64,000 nt of DNA from Seison nebaliae (lineage: Eukaryota; Rotifera; Pararotatoria; Seisonacea; Seisonidae), in assembly GCA_023231475.1 (NCBI GenBank), contig JALJEE010003244.1, positions 1 through 64,000 of the forward strand. Reading direction: 5' to 3'. The notes under the pieces were generated by a model. It saw nothing but the letters and a program-made list of their open reading frames with translations, searched no databases and had not been told where the DNA came from. How positions within the stretch are numbered: the stretch's first letter is position 1; each line of letters starts with the position of its first letter. A program made the translations under genes and the position numbers. This document shows, in pieces, positions 46,601-58,457 of this stretch.

Positions 46601-48326
46601 ATCACCATCAGTTATCAAATATATTCTCGGACATTCATTCTATCAATTAATCGTCACATTAATCATCTTGTTTGTGGGACCGACGATATTTCTGGTCGTC
46701 GATGCAAGTAATCGAAAAGAGACTTTTATTTCAACACCCACCGAACATTACACATTCATCTTTCACACATTCGTTCTAATGACATTATTCAACGAGTTGA
46801 ATGCTCGGAAGATTTGGGGACAACGAAACATCTTCATCGGCCTCCACAAAAGTTACATTTTCGTCATCATCTGGGTATGTTGTTTCAGTCTACAAGTTTT
46901 TCAAATTTTTCAAATTTTTATGTCATCGAAACTTTTAGCATATCATCGTTTATATTGGTGGGAGATTGGTGATGGTGAGAAACCTGCCAGCTGATTTATA
47001 TATCTGGAGTTTACTCTTTGGCATCGGCTCGTTAATCTGGCATCAAGTATTAATTTGTTGGTCAGTCGAGAGATTTGAGGAGGATATTGATGAGAAGGAT
47101 AAACTTAATCGGAATAAATTCTTCAGTGACACAACCATAACAAGTAGATTTATTTTTAAAAATTTCCTTCTCATTTTCCCCTTAAATAGCTAAAGAATTG
47201 ACAGGAAGTAAACCTAATCAAGGCAGTTCAAGAGCTTCTTTAATTTCCTCAAATAAAGGACCGATGGTAGTTCAACCACATTTATCCTCTAAAGGTCGAC
47301 AACCACCAAAAGGAAAAGTCAAATCACAATTGAGTTAGAAATTTCTTGTAAATTATTCTCAATTGACAAACTCGTTCAATTGACAGATACAGAACAGTCC
47401 AGTTTTGCTAGTCATCGAAGTGGTACGGCAACATGTTAAATTTTCCATTCCATCAATTCTAAACCATTTTTTCAATAGTCGGTAGTCAATTGTTTGTGAC
47501 GGACAATGTCGAACGGCCACGAAAGAAAACGGGTTAGATTTTAACGTCATTTCTCTTTTGAATTAATTATTTTTTTTTGAATTAATTATATATTTTTTTT
47601 AATTATTATTTTTTTTTTGAATTAATTATATATTTTTTTCTAATTATTTAATTTTTTTTTTGAATTAATTATATATTTTTTTCTAATTATTTAATTTTTT
47701 TTTTTGAATTAATTATATATTTTTTTCTAATTATTTAATTTTTTTTTTTGAATTAATTAATTTGAAGGACCACAATCACCACTTGGAGAGTTGTCAAGTT
47801 TAATTAATCTCAATTAATTATTTTTCAATTGTAATTAATTTTAAAAAAAGAACCGAAGACAAAACAAACCATACAATTTAGCGGCAATCGTTATAATCAT
47901 TATAATTATTAATATTATTAAATATAATTATTTCTCTTTGTCATTTTTCTAGGAAAGTTTTCGAAACAAAGTGAATTTTCTATTTCACCTCGTCACTAAC
48001 TTTCTCATTTAGCGATTACAAAGCGATCGAATATCAGTAATAATTCTGCATGTAGTGAAGACGAGGAGAAATGTCCGAACCAATTCTCCCATTCCGTTCA
48101 ATGGGGACGTGGTCTCATATCAGGAGTGATGGATATTGATGAATATCTCTCACCTATCAAAGCACAATCTACACCAATTGCGCCCATTGCTCATATGATG
48201 AATGAATTGAAGAAAAAGCGAAAAAAGATTTCTCCTGTTGTCCTTTCCTCTGATGTTGGTGGGAATGCATCTGGAGAGAAAATGATTCAAGATCTACTCG
48301 AACAACTTGACGACGATTCGTTATAA
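43651..48326 (+). CDS. ATP2B: Plasma-membrane Ca2+-ATPase (PMCA, P2B type)
   Basis: Fourteen exons, 1217 residues: 43651-44041, 44089-44298, 44360-44485, 44544-45113, 45169-45266, 45313-45554, 45607-45735, 45803-46895, 46939-47143, 47190-47333, 47387-47434, 47479-47532, 47768-47797, 48013-48326. Phases are consistent at every junction. Marks: [104 protein letters not shown]. It extrudes Ca2+ at the cell surface. The canonical calmodulin-binding helix right after TM10 is absent (that stretch is acidic, [10 protein letters not shown]). The distal tail from exon 14 has [12 protein letters not shown], which faintly recalls the W-x-RGL core. The tail exons 11-14 are small and rest on splice logic, so confidence is lower there than for the pump body. 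Confidence 0.94.
47559..47760. repeat. ~43-bp tandem repeat in PMCA intron 12
   Basis: Six GAATTAATTA motifs at about 20-44 bp spacing, separated by T-runs and TATATATTTTTTTCTAATTA. They fill almost all of the 235-bp intron 47533-47767. Confidence 0.9.
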
Positions 48327-48352
48327 GCCGTCAAATGTTTCTTTTTCCATTC

Positions 48353-48381
48353 TTTATTATTATTATTATTATTCAAATAAA
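48353..48381. terminator. Back-to-back poly(A) signals, PMCA and CTU2
   Basis: Plus-strand AATAAA at 48376-48381 (50 nt past the PMCA stop) and minus-strand AATAAA (TTTATT, 48353-48358; 56 nt past the CTU2 stop). Cleavage for either gene falls within or beyond the other's 3' UTR. Confidence 0.75.
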
Positions 48382-48413
48382 ATTATTTCTCATAAATTTC
48401 TATACAAAAATAA

Positions 48414-49861
48414 TCAATCAACATTTGAGCATTGAAAGAATCGTAACAATTCCTTTATCTTCTCCTTGTCATCGTTCAATAACCGTAAACAATAATAACA
48501 AAATCGTTTATCATAATTATCATCATTCTCTTTATTCGTTGTTGTCGTTGTTGTTTGTTGATCAATCGACTTTTCACAATTACCACAACAAAATCGACAA
48601 TTATCATTTCGTTGATGATTCAACGTTTTCTCGACGATTCTCATCGTTGCATTGATGACGGTGGGGAAATTACCATGAGCCAATGACAACATATGACTTG
48701 TTGTGTAACGATGTAATTGGAAATCATCAAATTTCTTTCTACAATTCTTTAAAATTTTATTATTCAATTTCATATGATGCACATAAAGTAGACATTCGCG
48801 TGTAGGAATTTCTCTTAAGGGTCGAACGAAATCGATCGAATAATCATCCAATATCAAAGTGAATCGGATACCTGCATGTTTATGGATATTACTTCCTGCA
48901 CCAATACTCATCGCCGTCATAGTCTTCACCGCCATATCGGTCGATGTACCACTGAGAGCTATACGACACGAATTTCTATTAATCATTTTCTCTCCAAACA
49001 AATTCCTCACCAAATTATTCGACTCTTCAATTTGTGTGGATTGGAGAAATCGGCCGAACTTGACTAATAATCTCAATCTGTTATAAAATAAATTGAATTT
49101 AAATTTCAAATAATTTCAAAAAAGTAAAAAACTTCACAATTTCGAGAGTTTCCTCCTTCCTGGAAAACATTTGGAAGAATTGATCCAATTTTGATTGTGC
49201 TTGTTGAATTGGGGCAAAATAATTTTCCGTTCTCTTCCATTTTTCGATGTCTACGAAAATCTTTTTTCCATATTATCACAGAAGAATTGGAAGAAAAAGA
49301 AACATGTGATAATGGTAGGAAAATTATGTCGTTATGTTCACTCATTTCTGATACGACATTTTCATCTTTATGAGAGAATTGGATGAATTAATTGAAAATG
49401 AAGAATAAACGAAGACGAACGATAAATAAAAAGATAAATGGAATTGAATGATAGACGTTTCTCAAATTTACTCTTTTCATACAATTGAAGAACGTTTTTA
49501 AGTGAGATCGCTTCCTGTGAATTCAACACATCCACTATCAATATCGAATTTCGAGAGATCAATTTATATTTGCCAATTGTCGATCTAATACGATGTTGGA
49601 AACTTTCTAAAAAACACGATCTATCAATCTACAATAACAACAACAACAACTAATTGCGAAACTTGCACATTGCGTCTTTATAGTGGACACGAAGGACAGA
49701 TTGTCGTTTGGAACATTTCATACAAAGTTCTTTCCATTCCTCTTTTTTCCTAAAGAGAAATATGAAATTTTTTATTTTAAAAATTTTAACGATTTTCTTT
49801 TCATTTCTCTCTCATCTTTATAACATTCCCCATCTCCACAAGAGCCGAGGCAATTTGTCAT
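48414..49861 (-). CDS. CTU2: CTU2 / NCS2, tRNA 2-thiolation subunit
   Basis: Six exons (49861-49791, 49749-49663, 49620-49472, 49365-49304, 49260-49133, 49077-48414) give 386 residues, and all phases close. CTU2 partners CTU1 in thiolating U34 of Lys, Glu and Gln cytosolic tRNAs. The N-terminus has two CxxC pairs (LCMKCSKR and AMCKSCF) and the family motif FQHRIRSTIGK. The C-terminal half has RIALSGTSTDMAVKTM (family TRLAIKLL..), IDFVRPLREIPTRECLLY, NFPTVINATMRIVEK, and a zinc-like CRFCCGNC ... FCYYC cluster. CxxCF is recovered only by splicing a 42-bp intron. It is about 100 residues shorter than human, mainly in the linkers. It is convergent with PMCA (87 bp between stops) and lies 212 bp downstream of MPC2 on the same strand. 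Confidence 0.9.
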
Positions 49862-50073
49862 TTAGAGAAGCGGAGAACTTTCTCGAAAAATCTATTTGGA
49901 AAAAACAGATCTGGAAGGAATAGAAATGCAAACGATAACTACGAATAAGGAAATAAATGAAGAGAAGAATATTTATCAAATGTCATAAAAAAGAAAATTC
50001 TTTCTAAGTTTCTAATTTTTCTTTTTCACTCATTTCATAATTATATCTGTAAAAAAGAGAATTTAGATAAATT

Positions 50074-50486
50074 TCAATGAGGAGGAAAATCCACTAACAA
50101 TCCAATACGGCCCAATTGTACGAGACCAGTACATCCGAGAGAGAAGTTTACCAGAAATAAAAACCAATTCTTCGGGATGATAATTAATGAATATCGCGAC
50201 CAGATCGCACCGGTCGCAAATAGAGCAGTCGATTGATAAGTACTCAATTTTTCAGGCGGCCGCGTATAATCGCTTAAACCGGCAATGACCAATCCCTAAA
50301 AGTGGAATGAGTTGTGAAGAGGATAGAGAAAAGCCGAACAGTTTTCATGACGGGAGACCAGAAAAATATGGTTTTTGGACCAGCTGGATGATTCCATTTA
50401 ATACGTTGTTGCAATGATGGTGATAACGTTCGATCACCAACACTAATCAGCCATCGATAAAGTTTGGATGGTAAAGAAACCTTCAT
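50074..50486 (-). CDS. MPC2: MPC2, mitochondrial pyruvate carrier 2
   Basis: Two exons (50486-50340, 50295-50074; 44-bp intron) give 122 residues (human 127). Matches: WNHPAGPKTIFFWSPVMK, then GLVIAGLSDYTRPPEKLS, TGAIWSRYSLIIIPKNW and FLVNFSLGCTGLVQLGRI. This is the full small-carrier fold with three membrane helices. It pairs with MPC1 in the inner membrane to import pyruvate. The intron interrupts between MKT and GLV, where family members read MKWGLV. Confidence 0.97.
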
Positions 50487-51800
50487 TGAGAAGTGGGAAA
50501 TTGTGGAGCTAAAAATTTAAAATGAAAACTGTTCAGAACGAACCTATTAAGCAAGATATATGTCATTATGATATCATTCGTAATTCTAGTGCAAAATGGT
50601 CAATTATTACGATTAATTATGACAATAACATTTTTGATTTAGTTTTTATTTCTTCATCAATTTTTTTATGAAAAATGACGTTTGCTCATTTATCGATTAT
50701 TTTTAATTTATTTCTCCCATAATTAATACTATGCGATGCAAATCTACTAAACTTATCGCCCGGATCTCCATTGAGATCCCAAACAAACCGAGAAATCAGT
50801 TAAAAAAGTATAGATACGAAAAATGGTTTCTTATGCAACAGAATCTTATCAGAAGTACAACAATACACAGTTGCTACTTTCATTTAGGACACCAAATTAT
50901 CACACAATTACAAAACACCAAGGAAGAGAACAGTATACTAGAATAAGAATTTTAAGGAGAAACTTCAATTACTAACCAATCCCCTTTTTTTTCACTTGAA
51001 GAAATTCCTTCAGTCTTTTTCAAATTAGACGACTAATCCTTCGACCTCGTGAAAGACAATCTACTTACCATATTTTGAAAAAAGTTATCTTGACATTTCT
51101 GGTGTCTTTAAATTCACTTACGGTTTCTAACACAATTTATGAAGGCCAAATTTAGTTATGTTGTACGTAAAAAAACTCTATTATAAAAGTAACTCTAATT
51201 TTTAATGGAAAATAAATTGTAAATTTAAATAGTTCCCTTGTAACAATAGTTAAATTATAGATTATAAGAATTATAGATTGTGGAAGGAAATTAACAAGGG
51301 AGTAGAAGTAAATGATATAAATTGGTAAAAAATAGTTTTGAAAAATGTTTATAGTGAATGGGAAGAAATATGGAGACGTTCTGTAATAGATAAGAATCAG
51401 CAAGAATTTTTTCTTCCGAACATGAGAAGACATTGCTAAAGTTTCGGGAAGAAAGATAATAACTAGAAAAAATTTAAAATTATTAAAGAATTCTCTATTC
51501 ACCATGAGGAAAATAGAAGTAATCTTTCTGATTTTTATTCAACAATTCCGTTAGTTGTTCTTCGTCGATATGTCTCACGTTCTGATTTCTAGTGTTACAT
51601 TCCAATAACGCTTTTCGACAAAGTCCAGTGAAATTTATCTCAACATTTGAATATCCTTTCACGAAAAGTTTCCTTCGAAATTATTCTTTAATTTCTCATA
51701 TTTTAAGAACCGTTTGAATTTATCCCATCTAAACATTCCGAAATGAGTTAGTTGTCTTTCGTCTAGTTGTGTAGTCACTTAAACTCCACATTAAAATTAT
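50487..51800. other. Intergenic region upstream of MPC2
   Basis: 1.3 kb of AT-rich DNA. Two open frames (plus 50731-50946; minus 51152-51505, very hydrophobic) have no family features and look like chance frames in skewed sequence. Confidence 0.4.
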
Positions 51801-54800
51801 GTGATGACAGGAACGATAACGAGAGAAGAATTGAAAGAGATTTTGATGAAAAAACGAAGAAGTTTCAAGAACTCGCCAATCGAGTTTGTCGATAAAAATA
51901 AATTGAAACGAAGACAAAAAAGGACATCAGATTTTCCTAATCAATTCGAATGGATTTCCAACAAACATAAGAGATCGAACCACTACGAAAATGATTTCCG
52001 TTATTTTCTGAAATTTGCTCCTCGTTTCTCATTTGAACCTTCGATATATAGGTGGAAAATTGAAAGTTCACAAATATGATTTTCAGATGTCAGAAAAGAA
52101 ACCGGATTATCCGTCAAATAAGGAAAAGTTTTCGACATTTGATGAAATTTTTGGCAAGAACTCCTGGATAACGGATTTGGCGATGAAACCGTCATTTACT
52201 TCGGTAGAAATCGGAGCACATCCTCTCAATTTATTTGATGGATTGACAATTCCTAAAATGGGAAATGATCAAGAAATAATGGAGAACTCAAAAGAAAAAA
52301 CGGAAAAAATGAATTTTGTTCAATCGAATTCTCAAATTCAACAAACAAATCAATTGGGAAAAGAATCAATAAAGAAAGAGGAAGATGATGTTGGAACTGA
52401 AAAAGTTTTCCAAATGCAAATGGAAGAGAAAGGTGGAGTTTTGAAGGAAATGAAAGAAAATCAAGATAAAAAAGATGGTGAGAATCGAATTGATGATTTT
52501 GGGAAAATTAATGAAAAGATCGTTGATGTTGAGAAGGATGATTCAACTTATGATAGATTTAAAGGAGATCAGAAAAAGATTACTTCAAATGAAAAAATAG
52601 ATGTTGAGAGTATTAAATATCGGAATAATTGGAATTCTAATTCGAATTTGAAAGACCAAGAAAATTTGTCTGTTGAACTGAATGAGAATAAAGAAATTAT
52701 TAAAAGTAAATCTAACGAAACAAATTATAATAAATTTCTTCAAAACGACAACGACAACAAGAAGAACAGCAACAACAACAATATCGACGAGAAAAGCCAA
52801 TTTAGTGATGGTAAAAGAAATAAATTTAATAAATTCGATGAGAAAATTAACTACAATAAAAACAAGAACAATTTTGTTGAGTATGGAAATAAATTTCATA
52901 AGATGAATAATCTTCATCGTAATTATGAAGGATATAGAGATGATGATTATGATAATTCCAATGATTTTAATGAGTTCGATATTATTAATAATATTAAATT
53001 GGATGAATTACAACAAACTTTGGTAGAAAGAAAATATGGTTCGTTTGGAGAAGTATTATCATTTTATCTTTCAAATTTTTTATGTAATTAGAGTATGAAG
53101 AATGGTTGAGAAGATTGAAGGAATTAGATTCTGATAACAGTTCCATTCGTATTCGATTATTCGTCTTCAATCATTTGCAGAACCAATCGATCAGATTTTA
53201 CTGAAGAAAGTGAATCGACTCAAAATACTCAAACAATGTTTCAACGAACTTTTTCCTTTTCTGTCTATTTCTGTCTTTATATTTCTATTTAGCCATTCGT
53301 GATCGACAAATGAAATTAAATAAAGATCAAAATTTTTATTTCAAAATTAGTTCAATTACTCGATAAATTACTCAGTTAAATTTGTTTATCATTCAGAAAG
53401 TGAAATAGATATGATCAAGAAAGATTTGGAACCGACAAGTTCAACATTAAATTATTTTCCTAAATTAATTATTTTTTTAAATTTAATTAATATAAATAAT
53501 AAAATTTAAATAAATTTCAATTAAATTCTCACCAATCTCTCGATGGGAAGACATGGAAATCGATGACATAAGACGAGAGATCGAACGAGCCACTGGCTAT
53601 TTGGAAGAACGAGAGAAATGTTGGTCATTCTCCTTTCCACTCTCCACATTCCCATTCGAATAGACGAAAATGAAGCAGAAAATACATATCGACGAATTTC
53701 AGCCAATAATAAAAATTTAGGTGATTGTATCATTTTAGATTGATATATATATATATAAATTGTTATTTAGGTAAGAAAATTTATTCGTTGAAGAATCAAT
53801 TGAAAGTGAAGAAGGATGCCATTCGACAACTTCACAAAGGTTCCCTTTTCAGTTAAATTTAAATGAATTTCTATCGAATTAATTTCGAAGAAAGTGCACG
53901 AAAAGAGAAATTATTAGAAAAAGTACAAAATTTAGATGAATATACTCTGAAAGGTTTGTTCTCTCATGCTGAAATTCAGTCAACTATTTCATTTGAAGAT
54001 TATCAAATGTCGAAAGCGGAAAAGAAATTATATTGTTCTCATCATTTCCATTAAAAACTCCATCGAATTCTCTTTGTAAAGTGAACAGTTTGGAGCAGAT
54101 CAATAAATTGATAAAAGAAAAGGAACGAAAAGTGGAAGCGATGAGGAAAGCCGTCGACAAGAACATCACACCAACAACTTTCATGAATAACGAGACGATA
54201 AAGAATTTGGGTATTTTTTTAAAAATTTTATCTAGAGACTTATGAAAATGTTTCGGACAGATTTGGATTTGATGAAAGAAGAAGATACAATTCGTTACAA
54301 GAAAGAAGTTAAAAAGAATTTAGTAACCAGTTTGTCATTCTCTCAACCACACTCGACAACATCTTCTCTTTCTAGTTCTCAATCAACAACTCGCTACCAA
54401 AGGACAACAATCGAAACAATTGGAGTTTCTTCGTTAAATTTAAACGAGATTTTTTTGAACGAAATTTTTTTTTTCACAAAATAATTCTAGAGTCGATTGT
54501 GAGAAAAGAAAGGAATTTCGTCACTACTACTAAAAGCGAATTAACTCAATTAGCGTCTAGTTGAAAATTGCTAAATTTTCTTCAAAATTTGAATTTCCAA
54601 AATTTTTTCCAGAATTGAGAATGGTAAGAAAGAATTTGATTGACAATAAAAAGATTGCATCGATTACAAGTTTTTTTCCTTTCCCACTTTTCTCATGACA
54701 TTGTCTGTAGATGGAAGTCTCACGTACACCAACACCGTCCTCGATAATTTAGTGATGGCGATATTTGAAAAATATAATGGTTTAAATTTCCGTTTTTTTT

Positions 54801-55320
54801 TGGATTCATCAACCGATTTAGAATATAACCGTTTGAATATGACGTTGATGGGAAAGATGAATATATTGAAGAAATTACTTCTGTCAATCACGGCGAATGA
54901 AGCAAAAGTGATCGGTCAACAAAAAGCTCTTGATCGATTATTGATTTGTTGAATTCTTTTAGAATAATATTTTGAAAAAATTTTTTGAAAAAATTTTTTG
55001 TAGATTTAAAGAATGTTTTGTTGATCGGCAAAGTGAAATTGGAACAGATGCCGCGTTAGATTTGAATTAGGAAATGTTGGGGAGTGAGAGAAAGAATTCA
55101 ATATATTTCTCAGTGAAAGGAATAAAGAGTGTGGACGAACTGAAGACGATGAGAGCGATTTTGGAACAAAGTTTCATTCTAATTTCATTCTCAATTCTCC
55201 AATTGAGAACGACATAGATTTGAAGAGTTCCCAATTGAAATTTATTAATGTGGAGAAAGTGGAGAAGGCGAAAAGTTTCCTCATTTCTCATCAATTTCAC
55301 TTTTGAAATTCTTCTAGTTA
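51801..55320 (+). CDS. Multi-exon coiled-coil protein, exon model incomplete
   Basis: A 51801 ATG opens a basic exon (MTGTITREELKEILMKKRR). A large exon from an acceptor at 52086 encodes about 330 residues, Lys/Glu/Asn rich and mostly disordered. From 53091 on, short exons with introns of about 40-50 bp give heptad-like stretches: EYEEWLRRLKELDSDN, DDIRREIERATGYLEEREK, KKIYSLKNQLKVKKDAIRQL, LLEKVQNLDEYTLK and INKLIKEKERKVEAMRKAV. I could not join the first two exons in phase, and several later joins are ambiguous, so the gene may be two. No family is recognised. A long coiled coil in a ciliated organism suggests centrosome or axoneme, but that is inference only. Confidence 0.4.
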
Positions 55321-55364
55321 TTCAATTATTGAAGAAGGAGAAATTGCTACATGTTATTTTTAAG

Positions 55365-56560
55365 TGTTCTCTGAGAAATATCTGAATAAATTCCTGAAGG
55401 ATTCCGTAAATCCGTTAAGTTTAACCGACATGAAATTGAAGAAGATAATTGAAAAAATTGTACCGAAATTTTCTGGAGAGAAACTTGAGAAATTTTTTAA
55501 TAGTTCAATTTTCTATTTATGTGAATAGGTTGGATGGTTTTGCAGGTTACGGTTATAACCGGACGACAACGTTAAAGAGGTTGACGGAATATGTGGACTT
55601 GAGAAGTGAGTGATGATTTATTGAATTTATTCGAATTATGTTCTTAGAAAATTGGGAGAAAGTTTTAAGGAAATTTTCAAAAAAATTCAAAGAATTGCCT
55701 AATATTGGATGCGAACGGATATTGAATGATTATGAATATGGATCGATTAATGAGAAATTTGATGAGAAAACGAATCGCAGTGAATTAATTCAATCCATCA
55801 AATGGACAGATGATGTGAAAGAGTTTGATGGAAATATATCGAGATTATGGTTACATCTCCAATCGCACCATTTCCATAGAACGGGATTAAATTCATTGAA
55901 AGTTCATTTGAAAGAATTTGGAAAAAAGAAGAAATTTGACGAAATGAAAAACATTCACATTTACACAGAAAGTTCTCAGTCAGCTTCTCTCCATTCAAAT
56001 TGTTCCATTGAAATTTAGAAAATGAAAATTTAACTCGAGTCAATTCGCGAAGTTTCCTGCGCGTACCAAATGTGCCACATCCATTCAAATTTCCCACAAT
56101 TTCATTAATTCATAAATTTGAAGAGAATTTTACCGTGCAATTCTTTCCCAATCACACCATCAATTGGTCGTATTCTCAGAAGAAAGGTAAATTGATCATT
56201 CCGTGGAGTGTGCCGTCAAATCAATTGCCGAAAATCAAATTTAAGAAAAATAATTTGAGGAGGAAGAAATTGAAGGAATTGTACGTGAATGATCAGATGA
56301 TGATAATGAAATTTCATTTTAATTACATAAAAAATCGACCGTCATGTAAACGGTGGAAGAATGACATTGGAGCACAAGTACAAGTTAAATTGTACGAAAA
56401 TGGACATATCAAATATTCGCCACACATTCCAGCGATTTGTTTTTTCATCTATAACGCGCCCGTTATCGACAAAGAATACGCAATAAAATTAACTGATCGT
56501 TCTTATCAGTCGTTAATGGATCTGACTCCGTCCCATTTGACATTCTGTCAATCTTATTAA
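55365..56560 (+). CDS. Unrecognised protein, possibly with a beta-rich plexin-domain-like module
   Basis: Exons 55365-55502, 55546-55605, 55648-55971 and 56019-56560 join in phase (introns 43, 42 and 47 bp). The 5' exon starts at an acceptor, so the gene begins upstream and may be the 3' part of the coiled-coil gene. The product reads LTDMKLKKIIEKIVPKFSG, a charged middle, then SFLRVPNVPHPFKFP and a beta-type stretch (AQVQVKLYENGHIKYSPHIP) ending at 56560. That last part weakly resembles the 'FDFPFYG ... FQATLxxDGRI' core of plexin-domain-containing proteins. I rate this similarity as suggestive only. AATAAA at 56617-56622 ends the transcript. It is convergent with PHAF1. Confidence 0.5.
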
Positions 56561-56684
56561 CATACTTCCATCTTATCCGACAATTATCCGATTATCATTC
56601 GAGATGGAAATTTAAAAATAAAATTGATAAATTTCAAAAAAATTTTTTTACAAAATAAAAAGAGTTGGAAAGGAAAAAAATCGT

Positions 56685-58457
56685 TTAATTTGCAATTTTT
56701 GTTTCATTTTCATATAAAACAATCGAAGCGATCGACATGGTACGACTGACGAACTGGAAAGAGTATTTGAAAATGAGGAAGAAAATGAAAGAAACTTCGA
56801 TGATAATTCGATCGATTTCGTTCACAAAATAGACGGAAGGACCGAATGGGTTGCTCGCCATTTCGTTGTCTTCCTCGTCCGACGTGTCCACATTGGGCGA
56901 ACGTTCCATGATCTTATAATCGTCTAATTTGAACGCACAGTTATCGATTTGTCTTAATTTTTGTTCAATTTCTCTCCAGTTACTATCCGGCTCCAACGTA
57001 ATGTATGAGACGTTGTTGGATGGATCGATGGAGGAGATACAATCAAAGTTGAAACGACAAATCTCATATGTGTCGACATCGTAATGTGCCGGACAATTGG
57101 TGTGAAAGATGAAACGATGTAATAAATGTGTTCGAGTGTCAAACATCAGATCCTGTCAAAGTGAAAAAAAACTTTGAGTACATGAAAAAAAAAAAAAACT
57201 AGTCCATATTCAAAGTAGTTGTAGAAGTAATATTGAACTTCGTCTTCGTCTGTTTGCATCTGATCGTTCGGTCCTTTCGACGAATAATAGACATTATCGG
57301 GCGAACCGAGAATGGTGAGAACGTGAATAGCTTTATCGCCAAATCGAATAAATCGATCAATAATATTATCATTATTCTTCTCATTCAAATCTAATTAGAA
57401 ATGAAGAAAATTAGAATTTTTTTTTTCAACATAAAATTAATTTGGAAAAATTTCAAATATGAAATTTGATGAAATTCATCGAAAATTCTTAATAAAATTC
57501 ATAAAAATGATAATGAGAAAATTAGTTGGAGAAGATTTTTATAAATAATTTTAAATTGAGGAAATAATTTTGGAGATAATTAACCGAAGAAACTCAGTTT
57601 GATTCCTTTCACATTGAGTGGATTGTTCTCATTGTTCTCATCACGCCATAAAGTGATGAGTTTGAGAATGAGCGGATTTTCGTCATTCTCCAATTTGGAT
57701 GATAATTGAAGTTGATTGAATGAATTGATTAGTTGATTCTTATTAAGATCATCTTTCATCATCTCCACGTTCAATTTGATGGATTTTAATTGATGAGATT
57801 GATCCGTATCGATGGAAGGAGAGAGTGGTTCGAAGAAGAATTGGAGATAACAATTCATTTCATCATTAATCCTCTTCTCGAACTTCAGAACGTAATCACC
57901 ATTTTTATCGATTCCTGAACGGAAAATTTGAAAGGAAACAAAGGAGAAAAAAAAGACTTGGAGGGAACGTCGGTCCGAATTGTTGATAAGCGTTCGATAT
58001 TTTAGTGATACTGTCATCACCATTTTTTATGAAGAAGTTGTTACGATTCAATTGAATGGTATCGAGAAGGAAAACATTATTCAATTCGATCGATTTCAAT
58101 AATTGAGTCGATGAATCGAAAGTGAAATTAATTAGGAAATCTTCGATGAGAATTCGATAATCTTCATCGAATAAATTCTAATAAACTAAATGAATTTGAT
58201 GAGATGGAGAAGAGGAACTGAAGAATTATAGATTAATCGGATTGGTGATGGAAATCGGTAATTGACCAGTTTTAAATTTTTTATGACTTTGAATAAAGTT
58301 TGGCCTAAATCCCGTTGAAAAGTTTAAGGGGAGAAGGAGAATAGTTGAAACCTAATTTGAATTTAGAGTTAGTTGTCTGCAAATCTTGTTTGTCGCTCGA
58401 TAGAGAAACACAGAAAGAATTATCAATATCTACCGATAATTTTTGTTTATCTTCCAT
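56685..58457 (-). CDS. PHAF1: PHAF1 (C16orf70/UPF0183), autophagy factor
   Basis: Seven exons (58457-58352, 58304-58219, 58177-57958, 57914-57585, 57390-57200, 57152-56796, 56753-56685) give about 452 residues (human 422). PHAF1 binds BCAS3 and associates with the phagophore. Matches: FKLGQTLFKVIKNL (family FTLGMPLAQAVAIL), ILIEDFLINFTFD, HVLTILGSPDNVYYSSK, YYFYNYFEYGLDLMFD, LLHRFIFHTNCPAHYDVD and NPFGPSVYFVNEIDRIIIE, then IASIVLYE. The 42-bp intron 56754-56795 is in frame and stopless. The start exon MEDKQKLSVDIDNSFC rests on splice logic. It replaces the usual N-terminus (MLDLEVVPERSLG), which is not visible. Confidence 0.91.

Noticed and set aside
43651-48326. SERCA-type pump
   Set aside because: [16 protein letters not shown], the SLTGESD context and the long C-terminal tail fit the PMCA (P2B) subfamily.
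51152-51505. Membrane protein on the minus strand
   Set aside because: Hydrophobicity follows from AT-rich codons; no start context, splice partner or family motif.
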